Below, piece after piece: positions 7,901 through 15,004 of a DNA stretch of 36,869 nucleotides. Source of the stretch: an uncultured Romboutsia sp. (GTDB lineage: Bacteria > Bacillota > Clostridia > Peptostreptococcales > Peptostreptococcaceae); assembly GCA_937880075.1 (NCBI GenBank), contig CALFLM010000068.1, positions 1-36,869 on the forward strand, written 5' to 3'. The translations under genes and the position numbers were made by a program. Numbering within the stretch: position 1 is the first letter of the stretch; every line of letters begins with the position of its first letter. The notes under the pieces are model-generated. The model was not told the DNA's origin, made no database searches, and saw only the letters and a program-made list of their open reading frames with translations.

Positions 7901-8587
7901 TTATTCTCCGCTACTGTATAATTTCTTGTTGAATATATATTCTTGTACTAATTCAGGTACTAAATATCTAATTGTTTTCTTTTTATTTAATTGTTCTCTT
8001 ATATATGTTGATGATATATCTAATGATGGCACATACACACTTTCAATACTTGCATTATACTTATCTTTTAGCTCTTTTATTTTTTCATTAGCTTTTAATA
8101 AACTTATTCCTGGTCTAGTTGCTGCTATAAAGTTTGCTAATTTAAAATTTGCCTCAACATCCTTCCAAGTTTCTATATCGCATATAGCATCTGAGCCAGT
8201 TATAAAATATATCTCTACATTTTTATATACTTGTTTTAAATATTTTAATGTATCTATTGTATAAGTGCTTTTTTCTCTTTTTATTTCTACATCAGAAACT
8301 ATAAAGTCATCATTATCAACAGTAGATAATAATACCATATTATACCTATCATTTTTATTAGTTATGTTTCCTTTTTTATGAGGTGGATTTCCTGATGGTA
8401 TAAATAATATTTTATCTAATTTATAATTATCTCTTATAAATTCAGCCGTAGCCAAATGCGCATAATGTATAGGGTCAAATGTTCCACCCATTATGCCTAT
8501 ACTTACTTTATTACATCTATCTCCAAATTGCTTTAATTTCTTTTGATTAATTATAAAAGATTCATCAACTATATTATCAATTGCCAT
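7901..8587 (-). CDS. nadD: Nicotinate-nucleotide adenylyltransferase, N-terminally extended
   Basis: Catalyses nicotinate mononucleotide plus ATP to deamido-NAD in NAD synthesis. The nucleotidyltransferase signature GGTFDPIHYAH (34-44) and the C-terminal ISSTYIR motif are present. The second-to-last position of the usual HxGH motif is Ala here (H41-Y-A-H44). The catalytic core starts near residue 28, after about 27 extra residues rich in I, K and Q. The extension is supported by a strong AGGAGA before the ATG at 8587 and by the absence of an internal start codon near the core. It heads the nadD-yqeK unit, divergent from recX. Confidence 0.95.
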   Translation of the reverse strand: MAIDNIVDESFIINQKKLKQFGDRCNKVSIGIMGGTFDPIHYAHLATAEFIRDNYKLDKILFIPSGNPPHKKGNITNKNDRYNMVLLSTVDNDDFIVSDVEIKREKSTYTIDTLKYLKQVYKNVEIYFITGSDAICDIETWKDVEANFKLANFIAATRPGISLLKANEKIKELKDKYNASIESVYVPSLDISSTYIREQLNKKKTIRYLVPELVQEYIFNKKLYSSGE

Positions 8588-8705
8588 AGTTTATCTCCTT
8601 TGTTAAATTATATTATTATTGTATCATTATTTTTTATTTATTAAATATAATAAATTAGTTTTTAGTGTATAATTATATTATTATGTATAATTAAGGAGAA
8701 ATATA

Positions 8706-9350
8706 ATGGCTATAATTACAAAAATAGAAGCACAAAAGAAAAATACTGATAGAGTAAATATTTATATTAATGATGAATTTTTTATGTCTGTATTTACAGA
8801 GCTTGTTTATACATTTAATCTAAAAAAAGGTATGAAGATAAATAAAGAAAATTTAAAATCCTTACTTGATGATGATATGTATATTAAAGCTAAGAATAAA
8901 GCCTTAAATATATTATCTAAAGCTGATCAATCGGAGAAAAAAATAAAAGAAAAACTCTCTTATGATTTTGAAGAAAATACTATTGAGAAAGTATTAGACT
9001 TCTTAAGAAATAATAAGTTTATTGATGATAAATTATTAGCTCAAAAAATAGTAAATACTAATATTAACTTAAATAAATGTGGTAAAAATAAAATAAAACA
9101 AAACCTTTACAATAAAGGAATAGATTCTGAAGATATATCCCATGCTATATCTAATATTGATTCTAATGTTGAATTTGACAATGCTATGTATTTAGCTAAA
9201 AAGCGTTACGAGAAAATAAAAAACGAAGATAAAAGAAAAGTATACCAAAAACTTTCTCAACATCTCGCTTATAAAGGATTTGGTTATGATACTATAAAAT
9301 CCGTTGTAAATAAAATTTTAAATTTTGATGAATATGAATATGAATATTAA
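8706..9350 (+). CDS. recX: RecX family regulatory protein
   Basis: A 214-residue, lysine-rich helical protein of the RecX family, which caps or modulates RecA filaments. Evidence includes the three-helix repeat signatures (ALNILSKADQSEKKIKEKL; VLDFLRNNKFIDDKLLA; the later GIDSEDI and HLAYKGFGYDTI repeats) and the N-terminal strand region IYINDEFFMSVF typical of Firmicutes RecX. An AAGGAG precedes the ATG. It starts a plus-strand unit with a small ORF and rnz. recA is not in the window. Confidence 0.9.
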   Translation: MAIITKIEAQKKNTDRVNIYINDEFFMSVFTELVYTFNLKKGMKINKENLKSLLDDDMYIKAKNKALNILSKADQSEKKIKEKLSYDFEENTIEKVLDFLRNNKFIDDKLLAQKIVNTNINLNKCGKNKIKQNLYNKGIDSEDISHAISNIDSNVEFDNAMYLAKKRYEKIKNEDKRKVYQKLSQHLAYKGFGYDTIKSVVNKILNFDEYEYEY

Positions 9351-9365
9351 AGATGGAGGTAATAA

Positions 9366-9449
9366 ATGAAACTAGTTGTCAGTATCTTAAGTTTTTTACT
9401 TGGTATATATAATGTAACTAAACTTTACAAACAAGATAGTCTTAAATAA
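9366..9449 (+). CDS. Small hydrophobic ORF, 27 residues, unknown function
   Basis: ATG 9366 is preceded at good spacing by GGAGGT, one of the strongest ribosome-binding sites in the window. The frame encodes 27 residues beginning MKLVVSILSFLLGIYN and ends with TAA just before the rnz ribosome-binding site. The first 20 residues are hydrophobic with a Lys at position 2; the tail is polar and Lys-rich (KLYKQDSLK), consistent with a single membrane-spanning or surface-seeking peptide. It sits 15 nt after recX and 13 nt before rnz. Function is not recognised; it may be a real microprotein or a translational bridge between the two genes. Confidence 0.6.
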   Translation: MKLVVSILSFLLGIYNVTKLYKQDSLK

Positions 9450-9462
9450 AAGGAGCATTTTT

Positions 9463-10380
9463 ATGGTAGATTTAATTTTACTAGGTTGTGGAGGCAATAT
9501 GCCAATGCCTAATAGATTCTTATCTTCATTATTTATAAATTATAAGGGCAGAAAAATACTTATAGATTGCGGTGAAGGTACTCAAGTTTCTATGAGAATG
9601 AAAAATTGTGGATTTAAAAACATAGATTTAATATGTATAACTCACCTTCATGGTGACCATTTTTACGGTCTTATGGGGCTTTTATCTACTATAGGAAATA
9701 GTTCTAGAGTTGATGATTTAACTATAGTTGGCCCTAATGGTATTTGCAAAATAATAAATTCTATAAAAACTTTAATAGAATACTTACCATATAAAATAGT
9801 TGTTGTAGAAAATCCTAAAGGCACATTCTCTTTAGTTAATGATATATTAAAAGATATAGAAATTTCTACTTTAGAGCTAGATCATTCAAGTGAATGTTTA
9901 GGATATAGCTTATACTTTAAGAGAACACCTAAGTTTAATATAGAAAAAGCTATCCAAAATAATGTTCCCAAATTACTATGGCAAAAACTTCAAAGTGGAA
10001 AAAATATAGTTTTTGAAAATATTGAGTATTCGCCAGATATGGTTTTAGGTGATAATAGAAAAGGTATAAAAGTTAGCTTTATTACCGATACAAGACCAAT
10101 TTTATCAATCCCTGAATTTATAAATAATAGTGATTTATTTATATGTGAAGCTATGTATGGAGATGATTTAGATGTATCTAAAGCTATTAAAAATAAGCAT
10201 ATGACATTTAGAGAATCCGCTAAATTAGCAAGACTTGGTAATGTTAAAACATTACTTTTAACTCACTTTAGCCCTTCTCTAGAGGATCCTAATTCATATA
10301 TAAAAAATGCCACTGACGTATTTGAAAATACTATAGTTGGAAAAGATAGATATAGCATTAATTTAAGTTTTGGAAATTAA
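9463..10380 (+). CDS. rnz: Ribonuclease Z (tRNA 3' endonuclease)
   Basis: A 305-residue metallo-beta-lactamase-fold RNase of the RNase Z/ElaC family, which removes 3' trailers from tRNA precursors lacking encoded CCA. The zinc-binding motif HLHGDH lies at 61-66, with later ligands in SFITDT, HMTFRESAKLA and LLLTHFSPS. The N-terminal LGCGGNMP-type strand and ILIDCGEGTQ are typical. An AGGAG ribosome-binding site follows the small ORF. A hairpin terminator is shared with the convergent flavoprotein gene. Confidence 0.92.
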   Translation: MVDLILLGCGGNMPMPNRFLSSLFINYKGRKILIDCGEGTQVSMRMKNCGFKNIDLICITHLHGDHFYGLMGLLSTIGNSSRVDDLTIVGPNGICKIINSIKTLIEYLPYKIVVVENPKGTFSLVNDILKDIEISTLELDHSSECLGYSLYFKRTPKFNIEKAIQNNVPKLLWQKLQSGKNIVFENIEYSPDMVLGDNRKGIKVSFITDTRPILSIPEFINNSDLFICEAMYGDDLDVSKAIKNKHMTFRESAKLARLGNVKTLLLTHFSPSLEDPNSYIKNATDVFENTIVGKDRYSINLSFGN

Positions 10381-10386
10381 TTATAT

Positions 10387-10435
10387 AAAAAGGATGTAAC
10401 TTAATTTTTTTATAAGAGTAAGCTACATCCTTTTT
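10387..10435. terminator. Shared terminator between rnz and the convergent flavoprotein gene
   Basis: A 17-bp stem (10387-10403 with 10419-10435) has one mismatch that becomes a G-U pair in minus-strand RNA. T runs flank it on both sides, so it is likely bidirectional. Confidence 0.8.
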
Positions 10436-10459
10436 ATTTTAATTAATTTTTAATATCAA

Positions 10460-11794
10460 TTATTTACATACATTTCCAGCTACATTTAATACATCCCATG
10501 TTCTAGCAAATGGTGGAGCATAGCATAAGTCTAACATTCCTAATTGAGTAGTTGTTAACTTACCAAATATAGCTGCTGCTATTACGTTACATCTTTGAAC
10601 AGAATCTTTAAATCCAGCAACTTGCCCACCTAATATAACCTTAGAATCAGCATCGTAAACAAGCTTTACATATATTTTATCTCTACCTGGATAGTAGTTT
10701 GTTTGATTAAAATCTGATATAAATTTAGCCTTATAGTTTATTCCTAAATTTTGAGCTTGTAACTCAGTCATACCAGTTGAAGCTGCTTCCATATCCATAA
10801 CTTTTATACAACTTGAACCTAGAGATCCTTGGAATGAGTTATTTGCTCCTGCTAAGTTTTCACCAACTATTCTACCTAATTTATTAGCTCCTGTTGCAAG
10901 AGGTAAATATGTATCTTGACCTGTCACTATATTTTGTATAGTAGCACAATCTCCAGCTGCGTATATATCTTCTACTGAAGTTTTACCAAATTCATCAACT
11001 ATTATAGCTCCATTTGGTAACATATCTATAGATGTATCTTTTAAGAATGACGTGTTTGGTCTTACTCCTGTTGCTATAATAACTACATCCGCTTCATATT
11101 CACCTTTATTAGTTATTATTTTTTCTACTCTATTTTCTCCAACTAATTCAGATACAAGTTCTTCTAGTCTTAAATCTACATTATGTTTTTTTATTTCTTC
11201 TTCTAATATATCAGTTATTTCTTTATCAAATACTTGAGCTAAAACTCTTTCTCCTGATTGGAATACTCTTACTTCTTTACCTAACTGCTTAGCAGCTTCA
11301 ACAGCTTCAAGACCTATAAATCCAGCACCTATTATAGCTATCTTTTGATTTTCTTCTTTATTTAATAATTCTTTTACTTTTATTCCATCTTCCATAGTCT
11401 TTAATGTTGAAACATTCTCTAACTTAACATTTTTTATAGGAGGTATTATACTACTTGCTCCTGTTGCTATCATTAACTTATCATAAGAATCTTCAAATTC
11501 AACATTAGTTTCTAAATTTCTTACTGTAACTTTTTTAGACTCTGAATCAACTTTAATAACTTCATGGAATACATTTAAATCTATTCCTGTTTCTCTAAAT
11601 TTTTCTGGGCTTCTTGCTATCATGTTGTTAGCGTCATCAAAGAATCCTCCAACAAAGTATGGAAGTCCACATGCACCAAATGATACTACGTCTGTTTTTT
11701 CATATACTACAACATCATATTCAGGTTTCATTCTCTTTAGCTTAGCTGCTGCACTCATTCCAGCTGCAACTGCACCTACTATAATTACTCTCAT
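10460..11794 (-). CDS. CoA-disulfide reductase / NADH oxidase family flavoprotein
   Basis: A 444-residue FAD- and NAD(P)H-binding class of pyridine nucleotide-disulfide oxidoreductase. The N-terminal FAD site starts MRVIIVGAVAAGMSAA. The single redox cysteine is C42 in SFGACGLPYF. The NAD(P)H Rossmann motif is IIGAGFIGLEAVEAA, the second FAD block is AAGDCATI, and the C-terminal dimer block is CYAPPFARTWD. The single active Cys fits CoA-disulfide reductase, NADH oxidase (H2O2- or water-forming) or an NADH-dependent sulfur/polysulfide reductase; sequence alone does not decide. An AAGGAG precedes the ATG. It is a single gene, probably for redox or oxygen defence. Confidence 0.88.
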   Translation of the reverse strand: MRVIIVGAVAAGMSAAAKLKRMKPEYDVVVYEKTDVVSFGACGLPYFVGGFFDDANNMIARSPEKFRETGIDLNVFHEVIKVDSESKKVTVRNLETNVEFEDSYDKLMIATGASSIIPPIKNVKLENVSTLKTMEDGIKVKELLNKEENQKIAIIGAGFIGLEAVEAAKQLGKEVRVFQSGERVLAQVFDKEITDILEEEIKKHNVDLRLEELVSELVGENRVEKIITNKGEYEADVVIIATGVRPNTSFLKDTSIDMLPNGAIIVDEFGKTSVEDIYAAGDCATIQNIVTGQDTYLPLATGANKLGRIVGENLAGANNSFQGSLGSSCIKVMDMEAASTGMTELQAQNLGINYKAKFISDFNQTNYYPGRDKIYVKLVYDADSKVILGGQVAGFKDSVQRCNVIAAAIFGKLTTTQLGMLDLCYAPPFARTWDVLNVAGNVCK

Positions 11795-12051
11795 TATAAT
11801 TCTCCTTCCCTAAATAAACTACATTATTTATAAACGTATTTTTTCTTTTATTTATCTTATAAGCTAGTTATTATATTAACATTTTTTTTTAATAAAATCC
11901 ACATAATTAAAATAATGTATCAAATAAATATTTCATCGTTATAAATTTTATAAATAATTAAAAACTTTTAAGTTCATCAAGTTAATCAGTATTATATATA
12001 AGTTAATCATGTATAATAATTGATTTGATATTGTTTCTTTAAGAATAAAAA
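11795..12051. other. AT-rich intergenic region upstream of the flavoprotein gene
   Basis: About 260 bases with no supportable ORF. It must contain the promoter of the flavoprotein gene. A TATAAT-like hexamer occurs near 11870 on the minus strand but without a convincing -35. Otherwise nothing distinctive was seen before the repeat element that begins at 12052. Confidence 0.5.
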
Positions 12052-12148
12052 GGGGCTGTCGCACTAAAAAAATTATATACAATATGTTGTGCTAATTCAA
12101 ATTATGCATAACTATATATTGTATTATTTACTCTTAATGCGACAGCCC
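12052..12148 (-). repeat. 97-bp repeat element with inverted ends (complete copy)
   Basis: The ends form an 11-bp perfect inverted repeat, GGGCTGTCGCA (12053-12063) with TGCGACAGCCC (12138-12148), extending imperfectly to about 15 bp. The interior is AT-rich and non-coding. Its 12052-12100 half recurs in inverse orientation at window positions 1-49 with one difference. The form is MITE-like (terminal inverted repeats, no ORF). No parent transposase is in the window and target duplications are not obvious. Confidence 0.8.
12052..12148 (-). terminator. Repeat element serving as terminator of the obgE-yhbY transcript
   Basis: Read on the minus strand, the 11-bp GC-rich inverted ends fold into a stem starting 10 nt after the yhbY stop and followed by CTTTTTATTC. 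This is the only terminator-like structure downstream of yhbY. The loop of about 74 nt is much longer than usual, so efficiency is uncertain. Confidence 0.5.
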
Positions 12149-12157
12149 ATTAAAATA

Positions 12158-12526
12158 CTATCTAACCGATCTCTTTGTTACCTTTCCTTTTTTAGTAACA
12201 TTCTCAGCCTTTACTTTAGCCTTAGCTTGTTCATGTCCTGGGAATACTATTTGTGGATTTTCTGTATTTCTTTTATACAAAGTAAATTTAAATCCTATAG
12301 CTTGAACAAACTCAGCTCTTAAAGATTTACATATAGCATTAGCAGTTTCTTTAGTTTCAAGACCTGCAGTTTCAAGTATTGTTACTTTAACTATTTCTCT
12401 TTTTCTTAACATATCATCTAATTGTTCTAAAAAGCTTTCAGTAACTCCATCTTTACCTATTTGAGTTGAAGGCTTTAAAGTGTTTGCTATCGATCTTAAA
12501 TACGCTCTTTGCTTACCTTTTAACAT
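12158..12526 (-). CDS. yhbY: YhbY family CRM-domain RNA-binding protein
   Basis: A 122-residue protein with a CRM/YhbY domain over about residues 1-95. It shows LKGKQRAYLRSIANTL at the N-terminus, a GKDGVTESF segment near the usual GxxG loop, and IGFKFTLYKRN near the end. The family binds pre-50S ribosomal particles. The C-terminal tail of about 25 residues is extra compared with the usual ~97 residues and is strongly basic (KAKVKAENVTKKGKVTKRS). A GAGGTGA ribosome-binding site precedes the ATG. It is last in the rplU-prp-rpmA-obgE-yhbY order. Confidence 0.93.
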   Translation of the reverse strand: MLKGKQRAYLRSIANTLKPSTQIGKDGVTESFLEQLDDMLRKREIVKVTILETAGLETKETANAICKSLRAEFVQAIGFKFTLYKRNTENPQIVFPGHEQAKAKVKAENVTKKGKVTKRSVR

Positions 12527-12544
12527 TGTGTCACCTCATCTATA

Positions 12545-13822
12545 TTAATTATAGAATTCAAATTCTATTTCGTAAATTCTAACTGTATCTCCATCTTCTA
12601 TTCCCATTTCTCTTAACCTATCAAATACTCCTTGACTTTCCATAGCTTTTTGGAAATATTGAAGAGATTCCATATCATCAAAGTTAACAGAGTACATAAT
12701 TCTTCTTAAAGATTTACCAGTTACAACATATACTCCATCCTCTATATCTATTTGTAAACCTTCATCTTGTACTTCATCAAGCTCAGGTCTAAATATTTCA
12801 TCTTCTGAAACTAACTCTATTTCTTCAGCTTCTCTTAATAATTCAGATACATAAGCTATTACATCATCTACACCTTGACGTGTTGCAGCAGACATTTTAA
12901 ATACTTTGTACCCTCTTTCTTCTAATTCATTTTTAAATTCATCAAATACACTTTCATCTTCTAGTATATCCATCTTATTAGCAACTACAACTTGTGGTCT
13001 TGTTGCTAGTTTCTCATTGTATAGTTTTAATTCTCCATTAATTTTATCAAAATCTTCTAAAGCATTTCTACCTTCTAAACCTGATATATCAACTATATGT
13101 ATTAAAACCTTAGTTCTTTCAACATGTCTTAAAAAGTCATGACCTAAACCTATACCTTCTGCTGCACCCTCTATAAGTCCTGGTATATCTGCTAAAACAA
13201 AACTCTCTCCAAATTTTGTTTGAACAACACCTAGATTAGGAGTTAAAGTCGTAAAGTGGTAGTTAGCTATCTTTGGCTTAGCTTTAGTTACTACAGATAA
13301 AAATGTCGACTTACCTACGTTAGGGAATCCTAAAAGACCAACATCAGCTATCATTTTAAGCTCTAATACTACCCATTTTTCTATACCATCACTGCCTGAT
13401 CTAGCAAAAGCAGGAGCTTGTCTAACTGCATTAGCGAAATGTTGGTTTCCTTTTCCACCTCTACCACCTCTAGCAACTACAACTCTCTCTCCTTCTTCTT
13501 TTAAATCCGCTATAACAAGTCCTGTAGCTTCATCTCTTATTATTGTTCCTGGAGGAACTTTAAGTATTAAATCTTCTCCATTTCTTCCTGCTTTTCTTTT
13601 TTTGCTACCATCTTCACCATGTTCTGCTACATATTTTCTTTGATATTTGAAGTCCATTAATGTTCTTAGACCTAAATCAACTTCAAATATTACACTAGCT
13701 CCATTTCCACCGTCTCCACCGTCTGGACCACCAGCTGGAACATATTTTTCTCTTCTAAATGATACCGCACCATTTCCGCCATTTCCTGACTTAACAAAAA
13801 TCCTAGCTTTATCTATAAACAA
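12545..13822 (-). CDS. obgE: GTPase ObgE/CgtA
   Basis: Conserved 50S-assembly and stress GTPase of about 425 residues. Domains in order are the glycine-rich Obg fold (1-158), the G domain with P-loop GFPNVGKST (165-173), DIPGLIEGA and NKMD, and a C-terminal OCT domain (after about 340). I choose the TTG at 13822, giving MFIDKARIFV as in known Obg proteins, with AGGTGA just upstream. The in-frame GTG at 13831 lies inside that ribosome-binding site and has none of its own. It is separated from rpmA by a hairpin terminator, so it needs read-through or its own promoter. Confidence 0.96.
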   Translation of the reverse strand: MFIDKARIFVKSGNGGNGAVSFRREKYVPAGGPDGGDGGNGASVIFEVDLGLRTLMDFKYQRKYVAEHGEDGSKKRKAGRNGEDLILKVPPGTIIRDEATGLVIADLKEEGERVVVARGGRGGKGNQHFANAVRQAPAFARSGSDGIEKWVVLELKMIADVGLLGFPNVGKSTFLSVVTKAKPKIANYHFTTLTPNLGVVQTKFGESFVLADIPGLIEGAAEGIGLGHDFLRHVERTKVLIHIVDISGLEGRNALEDFDKINGELKLYNEKLATRPQVVVANKMDILEDESVFDEFKNELEERGYKVFKMSAATRQGVDDVIAYVSELLREAEEIELVSEDEIFRPELDEVQDEGLQIDIEDGVYVVTGKSLRRIMYSVNFDDMESLQYFQKAMESQGVFDRLREMGIEDGDTVRIYEIEFEFYN

Positions 13823-13904
13823 ATTAATCACCTACTTGGTTAAACTTTTTATTTATTTTTTCCAAAATATATATATAACATTCTGTAAATATCTATTTAC
13901 AAGA

Positions 13905-13930
13905 AAAAGGAGTGTATCAACACTCCTTTT
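13905..13930 (-). terminator. Terminator or attenuator between rpmA and obgE
   Basis: A perfect 11-bp stem (13905-13915 with 13920-13930, core GGAGTGT) and a 4-nt loop, followed on the minus strand by TTTCTT. It lies 8 nt after the rpmA stop, inside the ribosomal operon, so it probably reduces obgE-yhbY expression relative to L21 and L27. Confidence 0.75.
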
Positions 13931-13938
13931 ATTTAGCA

Positions 13939-14229
13939 TTACTCAGCTATTGATACTGGGTATACACTAACTTTCTTTCTTTTCTTATCTTTTCTTTCGA
14001 ATTTAACAGCACCATCAACTAATGCAAATAAAGTATCATCTCCACCTTTACCTACGTTAGTTCCTGGATGTATCTTAGTACCTCTTTGTCTTACTATTAT
14101 ACTACCAGCAGTTACTACTTGTCCGTCAAATCTCTTAACACCTAATCTCTTAGATATAGAATCTCTACCGTTTTTAGAAGATCCTACCCCTTTCTTAGAT
14201 GCAAGTAACTGTAAGTTCATGTTTAACAT
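13939..14229 (-). CDS. rpmA: 50S ribosomal protein L27 with cleavable N-terminal extension
   Basis: A 96-residue bL27. The mature N-terminus ASKKGVGSSKNGRDS is preceded by MLNMNLQLL, the Firmicutes extension that the Prp protease must remove so that the L27 N-terminus can reach the peptidyl-transferase centre. The RLGVKRFDGQ and GSIIVRQRGTKIHPG blocks are diagnostic. The ATG follows a GGGGGTGA ribosome-binding site. Prp is encoded immediately upstream, 13 nt away. A terminator follows at once. Confidence 0.97.
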   Translation of the reverse strand: MLNMNLQLLASKKGVGSSKNGRDSISKRLGVKRFDGQVVTAGSIIVRQRGTKIHPGTNVGKGGDDTLFALVDGAVKFERKDKKRKKVSVYPVSIAE

Positions 14230-14242
14230 ATGGAGTCACCCC

Positions 14243-14560
14243 CTACTTTTTTAAGATTTTTATATTTTTGGGATATTCCCTTTTAATTTCTTCAATAGCT
14301 AATTGAAAATGATTTAGTAGTAATTTAGAATCTTCTAGATATTCATCTTTAACAATGCATTCTATATGACCTTCTTTACCTATAACTGTCTCAAATTCAA
14401 CCTTTACAAGCTTGTCTAATGAGTTTATAACTGCAATTGCATTAGATGTAACCGCAGAACATACTATATCATATCCTATTTCAGCATAATCAGCATGACC
14501 CTTTAGACAAAATCCTCTTATTGAAAAGTCATCATCGTAATAATATTTAACTTTTATCAT
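14243..14560 (-). CDS. prp: Ribosomal-processing cysteine protease Prp
   Basis: A 105-residue protein with the family's catalytic dyad: His22 in KGHADYAE and Cys34 in DIVCSAVT, at the same positions as in the characterised staphylococcal enzyme. It cleaves the N-terminal extension of L27, encoded by the next gene; the substrate extension is visible there. It lies between rplU and rpmA, the standard position, 14 nt after rplU. Confidence 0.95.
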   Translation of the reverse strand: MIKVKYYYDDDFSIRGFCLKGHADYAEIGYDIVCSAVTSNAIAVINSLDKLVKVEFETVIGKEGHIECIVKDEYLEDSKLLLNHFQLAIEEIKREYPKNIKILKK

Positions 14561-14574
14561 TACTTAACCATTAA

Positions 14575-14886
14575 TTAAGCATTTATCTTTTCGATAACTA
14601 TCTTAGTGTATGGTTGACGATGTCCTTGCTTTCTTCTGTAGTCTTTCTTAGCTTTGTACTTGAAAACTATAACTTTCTTAGCTTTACCTTGTTCAACAAC
14701 TTTCGCTTGAACAGAAGCACCTTCAACTGTAGGAGCTCCAACAACTAACTCACCATCTTTAGTGCAAGCTAATACTTCGTTTAAAGTAACTACATCACCT
14801 GCATTACCTTCTAACTTTTCAACGAATAATACATCACCTTCAGCAACTTTATATTGCTTTCCACCTGTTTTAACTATAGCGTACAT
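14575..14886 (-). CDS. rplU: 50S ribosomal protein L21
   Basis: A 103-residue bL21 starting MYAIVKTGGKQYKVAEGD and ending with the basic KAKKDYRRKQGHRQPYTK region that binds 23S rRNA. The start is ATG 14886, which has GAGGAGGTG; the longer in-frame start upstream falls in the leader RNA and is rejected. First gene of the L21-Prp-L27 unit. Confidence 0.97.
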   Translation of the reverse strand: MYAIVKTGGKQYKVAEGDVLFVEKLEGNAGDVVTLNEVLACTKDGELVVGAPTVEGASVQAKVVEQGKAKKVIVFKYKAKKDYRRKQGHRQPYTKIVIEKINA

Positions 14887-14968
14887 TAAATACACCTCCT
14901 CGGTCTCAAAACTCGCCATATAGGTACTTCACTTAAGAAGTTTTCAACCTTTTCTGTGCGGCATTACA
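14887..14968 (-). ncRNA. Likely L21 autoregulatory leader RNA
   Basis: The roughly 80-nt leader of rplU can form nested helices in the order GCC/GGC, AGGT/ACCT and ACTTC/GAAGT, closed by a short loop just before the ribosome-binding site. Firmicutes rplU genes commonly carry an L21 leader motif thought to bind L21. The assignment rests on position and foldability, not a covariance search. Confidence 0.5.
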
Positions 14969-14975
14969 TTTATTA

Positions 14976-15004
14976 ATATTACTATAATATTTGTAATATG
15001 TCAA
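14976..15004 (-). promoter_or_regulatory. Promoter of the rplU operon
   Basis: TTGACA (14999-15004) and TAATAT (14976-14981) are 17 nt apart on the minus strand. The -35 lies immediately after the rng stop codon, placing transcription start at the beginning of the L21 leader. Confidence 0.6.

Noticed and set aside
11864..11882. Rex-like sequence upstream of the flavoprotein gene
   Set aside because: Only one half-site resembles TGTTAA; the other diverges, and the context is nearly pure A/T.
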